Program-made: the position numbers and the translations under genes
Shown here: positions 11,289 through 19,849 of the stretch, in pieces
How the letters are laid out: every line of letters starts with the position of its first letter
Numbering within the stretch: the first letter of the stretch is position 1
Notes under the pieces: generated by a model
The model's database searches: none
What the model saw: only the letters and a program-made list of their open reading frames with translations
Told to the model about the DNA's origin: nothing
NCBI RefSeq assembly: GCF_905220565.1
Contig: NC_059414.1
Span: 13,700,001-13,764,000 of the forward strand
DNA from: Melitaea cinxia
Taxonomy: Eukaryota; Arthropoda; Insecta; Lepidoptera; Nymphalidae
Length of the DNA: 64,000 bases
Direction of reading: 5' to 3'

Positions 11289-13574
11289 TTAGAAGTAAAC
11301 AGTTTAATTTCGCAGGACCTTTGTCTATCTACAATTCTACATAAAAAAAATAATAATCGGCAATATGTATGTACGCGCATAATTTCCAAACGACAGCACT
11401 AAAATTCAGCATTGCACTATAATTCTTTTTAGTATTATTTATCGTTGTGTCCATTTGTTATAAGTATTCTTTGACGGTTAGCAGGAAAGTGGACATAAGG
11501 TGCCAATCAAACCACTAATTGCAAATTCATGCGACGTTTCGATCCTTTATTGGACCATCATCAGGCATCTACAAAATACAAACATTGAAGAAAGTTGTAC
11601 AACTAATTAATCCATACAACAACAAGCCAAAGAGAACCAAACCATCCGTACCTTTACATGTAGTAGTCAATAGACATCTCCTTATTAAAGTTCTTTCACT
11701 ATGTAAGATTCCAAATCTAAATACATTATATATTATTTTTAAGTTATGTTTTAAGCTGTATTCTATGAATTTTGAAAATTTATAATAAAACATTTAAATT
11801 TGATAGGTAACAATATGCACAATTTTAAGTTATTAAGTTTTTTGGTTTGTACAATTTCAAGGCATCAAATTCTCCGAACTTGACTATTAAACTGCATCTA
11901 AAACATCAATCATATATGTACACACAAAACTATCAAAGACTGACAATGTCTACACAACGATCACAACCCGTGCCCACTTCGTTGGGCGTTAATTATTTTT
12001 GTGATGCAAATATAGTAAAGTTTTCATCTCTCTCGTATTTCTCCGACTTGATTTACACGTGCTATTATTTTTCAGTGAATTTTTTGTTCGATAACAATAA
12101 AATATAGCCTATATTACTCCTGAACAGTGTAGCTTGAATTTGCATGATTGGATCACTATTTGCGAAGGTTACACGCTACCCTACAAACAAACAAAGTTAG
12201 AAACTTTGCCTCTTTATAATATTAGTATAGGTATGTAAATGTAAGAGATTATCTTCAAAAAGAAATCGAGCATAAACTTCATAAGTGTAACTTTCTAAAG
12301 GTTTTACTGTTTAGTTAAACGTTTGCTCTTTCTCACGATGTTTGTTGTAGAATGGGTCTGCGTTTTTATTGTTCGTTTCTGGCCCCCTGACATAGATTCG
12401 TGTCATTATAAAGGTCTAGGTCATTAAGTTTGAGAGGTATATGTATTATTCTCCAATTATTTTATTTTATTAATTATAATTTTATGACGCTAGTTTTATC
12501 ATAACTCAAAAATTAACTATTATACTTCTAATTCCAGCAGAATTTTCATACACATATGTGTGTATATCACACAACTTTGAATTTTCATACACACATAATA
12601 ACACTTTCATATACACATACATAAAATATAAACAAACATAAAGCATTATAACTTATATTATAATTTTATATTATTAAAAATGAATAAATGCGTTGCTAAG
12701 CACAAAACTCGAGAACTAATTCTAACCGCTCGAGGACCAATTATAGCCTTAAGGCTATTTTTTAGTTTTCTAATACTTTAGTGAAGTTTCTTATGGAACG
12801 AAAAATTAAGGAAATTGCGTGGAAAACTTCAGAATATGAATATTATATAACTATGTTTAGTATTTTAAGTTTTCTTCAGTATGTATCATAAGCTTGCATT
12901 GTTGTTTGCGTACTCTTCCCGCCACAGTTTTACTAAACTACTTTGGAACAGATCGCTATAAGCGATAAGGCCGCCTTTGCATACTTTATCTTTCTTTTTG
13001 TGTGTAATTAAGTTTTAATAAATAAATAAATTAAGTAAAATGTAACGAATATTTCAGCCTTACTGTATATATATCCAAACTTCAAAAAAAAAAAAAAATC
13101 TGATGAAATACGTTTGTACTGACCTCTGTCGTATCCATACGCTTGTCGCAAACTGTAGGGGTTCGAGGCAAATCTGTTGACTGCGAGCTGACTCCTCAGT
13201 ATCTGATCTGACTTAATTATCTGTTCACTGTACAGGCCCATCGGACACCTCGAATCAACTGGGTACCCTGTCTTCATCCTATAACCCGGCCACGGGATAT
13301 TAGCCTTTATCGGTGTAGGGTATAACGGATATGTGTTCCTCCGCTGTTCTAAGTTTACCTTGATTTTCGTCAATTCAAGTTCCCTCTGTACTTCTGTCAT
13401 AACGTTGAATTTTGCTTGCATTTCATCGTATTTGGTAATCGGTTTGATATAATTGTCACTTACTCTTGAAGACTGTTCGTGAGGCGTGTTTTTGGTCACA
13501 TTCTTAGTATTTTTTCCAGAATCGCTCAAAATGTCCGCGATTAAGAACGACTTCTTCTGCCGGCACTCGCACAT
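4546..13574 (-). CDS. Hhex: Hhex homeobox transcription factor (three exons, whole gene)
   Basis: Coding sequence is complement of 4546-4677, 5186-5361 and 13124-13574: 759 bp, 252 residues plus stop. Parts in order: an eh1-type repression motif (SFLIADILS, residues 9-17), a low-complexity middle, a homeodomain at about 166-225, and an acidic Ser/Asp tail. Homeodomain residues seen: F8, L16, F20, W48, F49, Q50, N51 and the third-helix run VKTWFQNRRAKWRR. The start of the domain (RKGGQVRFS, KYLSP) and T47 are typical of Hhex. It should act in the nucleus as a DNA-binding repressor. The middle splice sits at homeodomain Q44/V45, a known homeobox intron position. Donors are GTCAGT and GTAATC; acceptors are TTTTCCAG and TTTCTAG; phases (1, then 0) agree. 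The ATG at 13574 has a good context (TCAAAATG); the frame stays open upstream to 13787, so a longer N-terminus is possible. No defect is seen, so it looks functional. Confidence 0.9.
4745..4890 (+). repeat. Interspersed repeat family F copy
   Basis: Degenerate match to 10610-10795 and 14765-14940: blocks like TGCGAAGTTTTTTTGC, CAGCAGAATTCACATTCCGAAT and TAGCTTTAAAATTAAAA. The family looks like a retroposon 3' end (other copies end with GAATAAAGCTGTTTTTGATT). Confidence 0.6.
4925..5170 (-). repeat. Interspersed repeat family A copy 1
   Basis: Reverse-complement copy of the ~270-bp family seen in full at 31461-31738 and 59040-59322 (key blocks: GAGCTCCTGGGG, GCTACTGGTGTTGCAG, CGATTACCATCAGGTGGATC). 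It stops about 10-15 bp before the splice donor of Hhex exon 2. Confidence 0.8.
5186..5361 (-). CDS. Hhex: Hhex exon 2: main homeodomain exon
   Basis: Follows the acceptor TTAATTCTTTTCCAG at 5362 and ends CGACAG before GTAATC. After completing the split Val codon it gives 58 residues, including RRKGGQVRFSAAQTGALE and KYLSPDERRALAVSLRLSDR, i.e. helices 1 and 2 of a homeodomain up to Q44. The GC content is clearly above the AT-rich surroundings. A long plus-strand frame over the same bases (5073-5417) is its antisense shadow. Confidence 0.93.
6193..6224. repeat. Perfect 14-bp inverted repeat with 4-nt loop
   Basis: ACACTAGCTTGATG (6193-6206), loop AGTG, then CATCAAGCTAGTGT (6211-6224). All 14 pairs match. 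It lies inside Hhex intron 1. Too short for a normal microRNA precursor; origin unknown. Confidence 0.9.
6292..6358. repeat. (TA)n microsatellite, 67 bp
   Basis: Uninterrupted TA dinucleotides. An ORF track reading through it (YIYIYI) is an artefact. Confidence 0.98.
6370..7240. other. Intron sequence without recognised element
   Basis: AT-rich, with ATTTATT-rich patches and a GC-richer stretch at 6930-7020; no coding or repeat match found within the window. Confidence 0.35.
7247..7578 (+). mobile_element. Family G repeat ending in a Helitron-like CTAG terminus
   Basis: Uninterrupted copy of the repeat split at 1998-2640. The right end ATGGCAAAACAACGTTTGC then GGGTCAACTAG resembles the 3' ends at 9404-9436 and 30350-30388. 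It stops directly before the TC start of the next element. Confidence 0.65.
7579..7728 (+). mobile_element. Short Helitron, about 150 bp, in tandem with the previous one
   Basis: Begins TCTATATATATATAATGAACG and ends CGCGCAGGGTTCAGCTAG, followed by T. Inner A14 run. It abuts the CTAG end of the element on its left. Confidence 0.65.
7740..8290. other. Intron sequence without recognised element
   Basis: AT-rich; several TAAT and ATCGAT words but nothing that can be called. Confidence 0.3.
8435..8914. repeat. TIR-type repeat with GGGTTCCGTA ends and an 82-bp tandem duplication
   Basis: The left part holds GAGGGTTCCGTA (about 8464-8475), the right end TACGGAACCCTAAAAA (its inverse). Inside, the block from CCTGAGAAAAAAGG through TTGAGGTACGGAA is present twice in direct order with period 82 (start 8744 and 8826), differing by about one base. 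I know this kind of element from many lepidopteran genomes. Confidence 0.65.
9236..9395 (-). mobile_element. Family H retroposon (RTE-tailed), copy 1
   Basis: Contains CACAGTCCACTGCTGGACAT, GTTCGCGCCAAAATGG, CCCATAGTCACCACGC and GGGTAGGCGGGTTGG, as in the longer copies at 46452-46745 (plus) and 49622-49930 (minus). Confidence 0.75.
9404..9436 (+). mobile_element. Helitron 3' end fragment
   Basis: ATATGGCAAAACAACG, TTTGCGGGGTCGGCTAG: the 3' end of the family seen whole at 30076-30388. Confidence 0.6.
9440..10605. other. Intron sequence without recognised element
   Basis: No coding evidence. ORFs of 66-81 codons here are AT-rich chance frames. Confidence 0.35.
10610..10795 (+). repeat. Interspersed repeat family F copy
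   Basis: Best copy: AACTGCGGAGTTTCTTGCCG, TCTCTGCAGAATCTACATTC, CGAATCGGTGGTAGC, ATTCGAAAGTGCTC, then GAATAAAGCTGTTTTTGATT. Looks like a retroposon 3' end containing AATAAA. Confidence 0.7.
10800..11955. other. Intron sequence with a 26-27 bp poly(T) run
   Basis: Mostly AT-rich. T-run near 11259-11285. Two antiparallel ORFs at 11519-11793 overlap each other and have no family features, so they are left out. Confidence 0.35.
11960..12235 (-). mobile_element. Degenerate Helitron remnant
   Basis: The right end CTTTATAATATTAGTATAGG is the inverse of the common 5' end (TCTATACTAATATTATAAAG), and the left part CCCGTGCCCACTTCGTTGGGC resembles the 3' hairpin region. The ends are eroded. Confidence 0.5.
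12240..13120. other. Intron sequence, no recognised element
   Basis: Adjacent to the donor of Hhex exon 1. A short repeat pair of CACATATGTGTG/TATACACATAC type at 12550-12630; poly(A) near 13084-13098. Confidence 0.35.
13124..13574 (-). CDS. Hhex: Hhex exon 1: N-terminus with eh1 motif
   Basis: Starts MCECRQKKSFLIADILSDSG: F10, I12, I15 and L16 form an eh1-type Groucho-binding motif, as at the N-terminus of Hhex and related NK-like homeodomain proteins. It ends in GGATACGACAGAG before GTCAGT, leaving one base of a split codon that exon 2 completes as Val. The middle is rich in Y, P, N, K and R with no known domain. The open frame runs 71 codons further upstream (to 13787); I prefer the internal ATG because its context (TCAAAATG) fits insects and the eh1 motif usually lies close to the N-terminus. 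Confidence 0.82.
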
Positions 13575-14195
13575 TTTGACTGTATATTCAGTACTGGCCG
13601 AATAATTATCAATAATATGGACGTACGTGTTGTAATTGATAGCTACTAGTTTAATGGATACAGCTAATCTATTTTTTCCTGATAGCTGATAGTGTCCGTT
13701 TTTTAGGAAAACTTTGTAACCAGTTATGGGCCTTCTGCCCTCGAAGTAAGGTATATTTTGGCGTGTGTTAAAATATGGGTGGTGCACAAATCGTTATGGG
13801 TTCAGATATGTTTTGTATGGGCTTTTACCGTTGCAGTGACAGGTGAAGATTAGGTCATTAGGTGTTGAAGTGGTATAATGTACAGCGACTACATGGGTCA
13901 TCGAAAGCTGTCAGGTGTGATGTAAGTATTCGGGTGATGTTATCACGTGAATCACGATACAAACTGTTTTCAAGTAAATATTTTTTCACGAAATTCCAAG
14001 TTTCAGGTCTTCTTCTTCTTCTTCGTGACACTCTTGAGGTCGTGGTCATCACGTATCGAGTTCTGTATGGGTAGTTGTGATGATCTTCACGATTGTTCGC
14101 CACTTCTCTCTGTTGTTTCAGGTATGACGGGAAAATTTTTCTCCTCATCGGTTTGTCTTGTATACAAACATTGGATTAAAACAGATTTTTTTTTA
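13575..14195 (-). promoter_or_regulatory. Presumed Hhex 5' UTR and promoter region
   Basis: Directly upstream of the chosen Hhex ATG, less AT-rich than the intron. No TATA box or initiator can be pointed to with confidence. Contains a CTTCTTCTTCTTCTTCTTCG tract near 14010. It is bounded upstream by a Helitron at 14202. Placement is inferred only from gene order. Confidence 0.35.
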
Positions 14196-14201
14196 ATCTC
14201 A

Positions 14202-14462
14202 TCTATACAAATAAATAAAATTGGAGCGTCTGTTTGTAATATTAAAATAAGCGTTTTTTATTGAATTCTTGTCTAAATTTTTGTCGGTCTGTCTGAAACG
14301 GCTGGACCGATTTTGACAGGACGTTCACTGGCAGATAGCTGATGTAGTAAGGTGTAACTAAGGCTATTTTTATTTTAGAAATTTATTTATTTAATAACTC
14401 TGCCAGCTGAACAATACCTTATTTGTTAAATTCCATGCGGACGAAGTCGCGGGCACAACTAG
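14202..14462 (+). mobile_element. Non-autonomous Helitron, 261 bp, exact ends
   Basis: Starts TCTATACAAATAAATAAAAT after an A and ends GCGGGCACAACTAG before a T. Near the 3' end GCGGACGAAGTCGC can fold into the terminal hairpin. A very common lepidopteran family; parts recur at 14470-14672, 52540-52915 and 62692-62760. Confidence 0.85.
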
Positions 14463-14469
14463 TTTTTTT

Positions 14470-14672
14470 TTATAATTTTTGTCTGTTTGTTCCGGCTAAT
14501 CTCTGAAACGGCTGGACCGATTTTGACGGGACTTTCACTGGCAGAAAGCTGATGTTTTAAGGAGTAACTGAGGCTGCTTTTATTTTAGAAATTTATTTAT
14601 TTCATAAATCTGCGACCTGAACAAAACCTTTTTTATCAAATTCCATGCGAATGAAGTCGCGGGCTTAGGTAG
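14470..14672 (+). mobile_element. Second Helitron of the same family, in tandem, 5' end missing
   Basis: Matches 14285-14462 (CTGAAACGGCTGGACCGATT, TTTATTTTAGAAATTTATTT, GAAGTCGCGGGC) but lacks the 5' terminus and ends GGTAG instead of CTAG. Confidence 0.75.
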
Positions 14673-14764
14673 TAATTGATAACCATTTGTGAACATGGCG
14701 ACTCTGTATTTAATGTAAGATATTACTAATATTTTACTAAAAACACAGTTTATAAATTATTTAA

Positions 14765-14940
14765 AATAGTAACTGCGGAGTTTTTCGCCAGTTCTTCTCC
14801 ACAGGATCTAAATTCCGAATCCGTGGGAGCTTTACTTTTAAAAACTAATAATCACTTTAAAATTTTAATTTGTGTAGTGACAATTCGAAAGTGCTTTTGA
14901 AGTCTAGTTGAATTGAGTCGCTTTTGATTCAATCGATTAA
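14765..14940 (+). repeat. Interspersed repeat family F copy
   Basis: Matches 10610-10795 (AACTGCGGAGTTTTTCGCC, AATTCCGAATCCGTGG, AATTCGAAAGTGCTTTTG). Confidence 0.7.
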
Positions 14941-15172
14941 ATAATTCGTGTTCCTGATTTTCTCGTTCTAATTTTTTTTTGCCTTTTACGGATTTATGGG
15001 CATTTCATACTTAACAACTCCTAGTGGTATGAAATCTTATATTAATAATATAATTATATTATAACAATAATCCGTATGCCCGATACGTGTTATATGCGGT
15101 AATCGAATCCATGATCGATAATACAACAACGTTTTAATGTGACCAGTCTGCCAACAGATGCAGATGTAATAT

Positions 15173-15355
15173 TGAAGTAAAATTTTACGCACGCTTGATT
15201 TGAGGAGTAAGCTGGTCAATGCGTAACGAGAGCGTTACGAAAAATGTGATCGAGCGAGGCGAACGGAAGTTGAGCGCGAGATAAAGAGTGAGGGAGTTAC
15301 GTTTCGTTAGTTTTACTTCAGTCGTGTGTGTGGTCTTAAGTTCACTCGTTTTTTT
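15173..15355 (+). mobile_element. MITE family M2 copy
   Basis: TIR-like ends TGAAGTAAAATTTTAC and AGTTTTACTTCA enclose a GC-richer core (GAGTAAGCTGGTCAATGCGT, GAGGCGAACGGAAGTTGAG). The same core is at 53178-53355 and, inverted, at 25505-25680 and 61948-62115. The segment after the right TIR (GTCGTGTG...TTAAG) is also shared. Confidence 0.75.
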
Positions 15356-15379
15356 TTCTAAGTGTACAAGTATTATATT

Positions 15380-16140
15380 CATAACATGAGAGTAATATTT
15401 TTATGAAAACATGAAATAATGTAAATGCATAAAGTAAAATTAAACGTTGCTTAAATGGTAACATTTTAATAAATGGATTTCATACGCAATAACAACGTAA
15501 TGAATGCGGAATCCGTCTGCTTTCGCGGGGATTTCGTTTAACCACAGACTTGATATTACTAGAGTCTTCTAAATTAACTTAAGTTTCCAAATTTTTTTTA
15601 AATTGATTCTCTTTGGATGTAAATGAAAATGTCATCATAGCACACACACATATATATAATAAAATAAAAATAAAGAGGCATATTTAATTTAGCCAAACAT
15701 ATTTCAAAACCGGACCTTGTTTCGAAATTCAAAACCTACTTCATAGATCCCGTTATAGAGGGCTGAGATATTTCTATCCTTAAAAGTGAGTCTAGAAGTT
15801 CTAGTATAATAATTATAATTTTAAAATTAATAACTATAAAAATAAAAACAATATGTAGAATAGTCTTGTTAAGTAAACTCGCGTCGATTTTTAGAGACTA
15901 TAAGGCTAGTTCTTAAGTTTTCTAAAATTGCAGTGAAAAACCGATGCATGTTTAAACAAAAAAAAAAAAAAATGAAATAACAAAAGCACGGGCATTATAA
16001 AGCCCGTGGACATATCACTTACATAAAAAAAAGTCTATTAATTGAGGATAAATAGGTTCTAATGACTAATGATAGTCTAGTCGTAACTAATTCCTTTATT
16101 TAGACCTGGTGAAACCAAACATTTAATTTTCCATATTTTT
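15380..16140. other. Intergenic, no gene
   Basis: AT-rich. Includes a 7-bp perfect hairpin CACGGGC / GCCCGTG (15987-16008), which looks like a chance or repeat-derived palindrome. Confidence 0.35.
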
Positions 16141-16145
16141 TCATC

Positions 16146-16410
16146 CAACTAGATCGGCAAGCAATGGGCTGCAGATGGTAAGCGATTGCCGTAGTTTAGA
16201 CGCCTGCAATACTAGAAGTATTGCAAGCACGTTGCCCATTCTACCCCAGACTCTACCCGGTAGCTCTTGCCACCTCACCACTAGAACAAAACATTACCAG
16301 TGAGCAGTATTATTTAGCTGTGACCTTCTGAAAGGTTAAAGTACTTCGCCAGTCGGGCTGCTCCAAGTTTTGAGCAGGATATATTCTGCTGTGTGACCTC
16401 AATAAACATT
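16146..16410 (+). repeat. Interspersed repeat family A copy 2
   Basis: GGTAAGCGATTGCCGTAG, GCAATACTAGAAGTATTGCA, TTATTTAGCTGTGACCTTCT, GTCGGGCTGCTCCAAG and GAGCAGGATAT, in the family order. Confidence 0.8.
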
Positions 16411-16789
16411 TATAAGAAATTGTTATAGACAAAACGAGTAATTCTTACATTAATTTCTCAACTAGCTGTTTCTTTCGGTTTTACTCTTGCAATTTCAAAT
16501 CCCGCAGGAGCGTCCGGATAAATAAGTGTATTTGCTAGCAAACGAAAAAACCGACTTTAATTACATCGACAAGTAATAAAACGTAAGTAGACGAAAAAAA
16601 TTACAAACACACTAGTTATCACTACGATTTTTGAAGATCCCCTCGATTTCTCTAGGATGCCCTTATCAGATCCTGGTTTCCTTATCATGGTACCACCATT
16701 GGGATATCTCCTTTGTAACAGAAAAAATAATCAGCGAAATCGGTTCATAAACGACGAAGTTATTCGCGAATGCACATAAAAAATATAAG

Positions 16790-19620
16790 GTTAAAGAACT
16801 TTATTCTCAAAAAGACAATGTCACTTACATGAGAACAATACACTACAATAAAAGTAAAACATACATATCGTCGTCTTATAAATCCTAGTGCTCAATTAAC
16901 GAATAGTTTAAATGGTTTCTTCTAACGATAAAGTGTTATTGAGAATATATTGCGAAAGCCGAGATTTAAATTCGTTAACTGAGCTTACATCTTTTATTAG
17001 ACAAGGTAATTTGTTGTAAAGCTGTGCTCCTTCGAATGTGATATCCCTTTTGGCAAATGTCGTTCTAGTCTTAGGCAGAACCAATAAGCTGGGTCGTCGA
17101 TTGCTGCGCTTCGTTATACGTTTTATAAAGGACAAATTTGAACGAATAGATTTACTGATAATTTTTTTTATTAAAATACAGGAATTATATATATAAAGTT
17201 GTCGTAGGTTCATGATTTTAGTTTCTTTATAAATTTTAGTTGTAGATGTGTAATATGGATATCGAAATAGTATTTTTATTATTTTGTTTTGTTTTCTTTG
17301 AAGCTCTTGTAATTTTGTTTTGGAGGAATTACCCCATACTTCAATCAAATATAACAAATGCGACTTAACCAATGAGTTGTATATAGAATGGCGTAATGTT
17401 TGAGGAATGCACTGAGAGATATTTTTTAGGCATATGATCAAAGAGGACATTTTTTTTTTAATATGATCTATATGGTTATTAAAACTTAACTGGTTATCCA
17501 ATCTTAGGCCAAGGTACTTTTCACAGGTTTTTTCTTCAATTGGAATATTATGAACTGTTAGTGGATTGTGTTGTGAAATAATTTTATTTTTTGGTTTAAA
17601 GATAATATAACACGTTTTGGAAGCATTTATAGTTAATAAATTATGATGAAACCAATCATTTAAAAGATCTAGATCTTCCTGTGCGTGACTGATAATGTCA
17701 TTTATTCTGTTTCCAAAATAAAATAAACATGTATCATCTGCATATAACGTTAGATGACCATGTAGTTTCAAATTTGCGATACCATTCATATATATTAGGA
17801 AGAGAAGTGGTCCTAAAATTGAGCCCTGTGGGACTCCACAAGTAATAGGTAAAGCACCACTTTCTTCGTTACTAATTTTCACTATCTGCAGTCGATCTGT
17901 CAGATAAGATTTTAAAATTTTGAGAACACTACCTTTGATACCAATGTTTTCTAGTTTACGTAATAAAAGTTTGTGACTAATAGTATCAAAGGCTTTTTTT
18001 AAATCAATAAACACACCGACTACAATGTGTTTTTTATCTATCTTTTGTCTTATAGTTGTTATCAGATCTACGATTGCAGCAGTAGTATTGCTTTTAGCCC
18101 TGAAACCGTATTGCCGTTCGGATAAGAAATTGAAAGAGTCTAAGTGAATAGTTAAGCGGTTGTAAATTAATTTTTCCAATATTTTAGAGAGGACCGGTAG
18201 TACAGAGATTGGACGATAGTTTCCTGGATCAGTTTGAAGGCCAGATTTATATATAGGTGTTATTTTTGCAATTTTTAGTGATTCAGGGAAACTTCCTTCA
18301 GACAAGAGTTTATTAAAACATTGCATCAATTTTTCTGAAATCAAATTTTGTAAGCATTTTACAGCTTTGCTGCTAATTCTATCTATGCCAGTACTTGAAT
18401 TAGAATCCAGGTCTTTTATGATTTTATCAATTTCATTAGTGGTGCATAATTTTAATGTCGACAGTTCAGGGTAATTATAATTATTTTTTGTGTGAATAGG
18501 GTGAAATATATCGTGGAATTTTTTTGGTATATTTTCAGCTAAATTGGAACCTATTGTTGAGAAATACTTATTAAAAACCTCACAAATTTCTCTCTTATCC
18601 GTAATTTCTTTTGATTGTAGGATGATTTTCGAGGGAGCACAACTCAGTTTTGTTTTATTTTGAGATAATTTGTTTAAAAGTGTCCAGGTCCTTTTTGAGT
18701 TATTTGCATAATTTTTAAATAACTTATAATAGTATGAATTTTTTGTTTCCCGTATCAATTTAGCCGTATTACTCTTCTTTTGGTTAAAATCTTCTTCTAT
18801 CTTCTGGCATTTTGGATTGTTCTTATGTTGGACCCATAAATAGTTTCTCTCACTTATTCTGTCGATAATCTCTTTATTTATCCAATCTTCACGCATATTA
18901 TTCAGAATCTTTGTTTTTATTACTTTGCTGTTAAGTATTTGTTGTTTCAATATAGTTTCTAGCTCTGTGAAGTTATGTGTTGTGTTACCTAGTATTGAAG
19001 ATTCAAAGCATGTATATAATTTTGTGTAATCTTTTGCTTCATAAGTAGTACGTAGTTTTTTTGGTGTTTTAAATTTATTCATTTGTACATAGATTTGTTT
19101 ATGATCTGACATTGACGAATTAATAATAGCAATATTAAAATGATTTGTTTTTAAGTTGGTGCTTACATGGTCCAAAATCGATTTTCTTGTAGCAGAATCT
19201 CTTGTACTATATGTATTATTTATTTTATTCAACAGTCTATGGCCGGATTCCTTTATTATTTGTTTATATTTTGTAACTTTGTTGTTATTCTCCAAAAGAT
19301 TAATGTTGAAGTCTCCAATAACTATAGCTCTCTTTCGTTGTTGTAATTGGTTGTCATATTGTTCAAGAAACTGCTCAAAATTAGTATCACCAGGGTTGTA
19401 TATTACACCAACATCCAATGCAAACTTTTCAATGTGTATCCATAGATAGTTGATGCCACCTTGATAAATTGACTCAATTTGATAATGTTTTAAGTTGTTG
19501 TGAATATAGGCTGATACTCCACCTCCTCTAATTGATGTTCGATAGTTATAGTAGTGAGTGTAATTATCTATTTGCAATTGCAAAGCCTGCTCTTCTGATG
19601 ATATCCAAGTATAGTATAAG
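16790..19620 (-). mobile_element. CR1/Jockey-type non-LTR retrotransposon, 5' truncated
   Basis: The element runs leftwards: the coding frame is at 16908-19583 and the 3' UTR ends with AATAAAGTTCTTTAACC near 16790. It starts inside the endonuclease domain (frame readable up to about 19618 as TWISSEEQ), so the 5' UTR, ORF1 and the first part of the endonuclease are missing. The flanking A/T-rich words 16777-16791 and 19622-19637 look like an imperfect target-site duplication. Confidence 0.85.
16908..19583 (-). CDS. LINE polyprotein: endonuclease (C-terminal part) and reverse transcriptase
   Basis: About 890 residues without a stop. Endonuclease part: GDFNINLL near residue 90 and SSMSDHKQI near 155. 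Reverse transcriptase: NYRPISVLPVLSKILEKLI, FIDLKKAFDTISH near 530, CGVPQGSILGPLLF, LTLYADDTCLF near 610 with both catalytic aspartates, then KYLGLRLDN. The order and the YADDT box fit the CR1/Jockey group. It would copy its own RNA at nicked DNA in the nucleus. There is no true start: the frame is simply open from the truncation point, and the first codon listed is TTG. The lack of stops in 2.7 kb suggests a fairly recent insertion. It is not a host gene. Confidence 0.9.
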   Translation of the reverse strand: MQLQIDNYTHYYNYRTSIRGGGVSAYIHNNLKHYQIESIYQGGINYLWIHIEKFALDVGVIYNPGDTNFEQFLEQYDNQLQQRKRAIVIGDFNINLLENNNKVTKYKQIIKESGHRLLNKINNTYSTRDSATRKSILDHVSTNLKTNHFNIAIINSSMSDHKQIYVQMNKFKTPKKLRTTYEAKDYTKLYTCFESSILGNTTHNFTELETILKQQILNSKVIKTKILNNMREDWINKEIIDRISERNYLWVQHKNNPKCQKIEEDFNQKKSNTAKLIRETKNSYYYKLFKNYANNSKRTWTLLNKLSQNKTKLSCAPSKIILQSKEITDKREICEVFNKYFSTIGSNLAENIPKKFHDIFHPIHTKNNYNYPELSTLKLCTTNEIDKIIKDLDSNSSTGIDRISSKAVKCLQNLISEKLMQCFNKLLSEGSFPESLKIAKITPIYKSGLQTDPGNYRPISVLPVLSKILEKLIYNRLTIHLDSFNFLSERQYGFRAKSNTTAAIVDLITTIRQKIDKKHIVVGVFIDLKKAFDTISHKLLLRKLENIGIKGSVLKILKSYLTDRLQIVKISNEESGALPITCGVPQGSILGPLLFLIYMNGIANLKLHGHLTLYADDTCLFYFGNRINDIISHAQEDLDLLNDWFHHNLLTINASKTCYIIFKPKNKIISQHNPLTVHNIPIEEKTCEKYLGLRLDNQLSFNNHIDHIKKKMSSLIICLKNISQCIPQTLRHSIYNSLVKSHLLYLIEVWGNSSKTKLQELQRKQNKIIKILFRYPYYTSTTKIYKETKIMNLRQLYIYNSCILIKKIISKSIRSNLSFIKRITKRSNRRPSLLVLPKTRTTFAKRDITFEGAQLYNKLPCLIKDVSSVNEFKSRLSQYILNNTLSLEETI

Positions 19621-19711
19621 TATATAAAATATATAGGTATACAGTCGAATTGAGAACCTCCTTCTTTTTTGAAGTCGGTTAAAAATAGCCAATGTGTTTT
19701 TATGAATCTTA

Positions 19712-19836
19712 AGCTATCTACCCAGCGTGGTGACTATGGGCAAAACACATAAGTTCACGTTATTTTTGGCGTAAACTTGTGGAGGCATATGTCCAGCAGT
19801 GGACTGTATAGGCTGTAATGATGATGAATGATGATG
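19712..19836 (+). mobile_element. Family H retroposon (RTE-tailed), copy
   Basis: CCCAGCGTGGTGACTATGGG, GTTCACGTTATTTTTGGCG, TATGTCCAGCAGTGGACTG, then a GATGATGA-rich tail (ATGATGATGAATGATGATG). Confidence 0.8.
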
Positions 19837-19849
19837 CTATCTACGTACT

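Larger units (their letters stand above)
5362..13123 (-). other. Hhex intron 1 (7.76 kb)
   Basis: Lies between donor AGAG/GTCAGT and acceptor TTTTCCAG. It holds a (TA)n run, a perfect 14-bp hairpin, a family G repeat, several Helitron ends, a repeat with an 82-bp tandem duplication, an RTE-tail element (family H), a family F copy and a poly(T) run. I found no further homeobox exon in it, and the phases of the two flanking exons fit without one. Confidence 0.8.
16543..19681 (+). mobile_element. MITE family M1 copy split by a LINE
   Basis: The left end AACCGACTTTAA (16548-16560 area) with ATTACATCGACAAGTAATA, and the right end TTGAAGTCGGTT (19669-19680), are the 12-bp terminal inverted repeats of the element seen unbroken at 45934-46187. 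The parts join near 16785 and 19637; the LINE fills the space between. Confidence 0.8.

Noticed and set aside
13575..13787. In-frame upstream extension of Hhex exon 1 (71 codons)
   Set aside because: The sequence lacks the character of the rest, and the internal ATG has a better context and puts the eh1 motif near the N-terminus. Not excluded.
15987..16008. Hairpin that looks like a bacterial terminator
   Set aside because: The genome is eukaryotic, the stem is only 7 bp, and no gene ends there.
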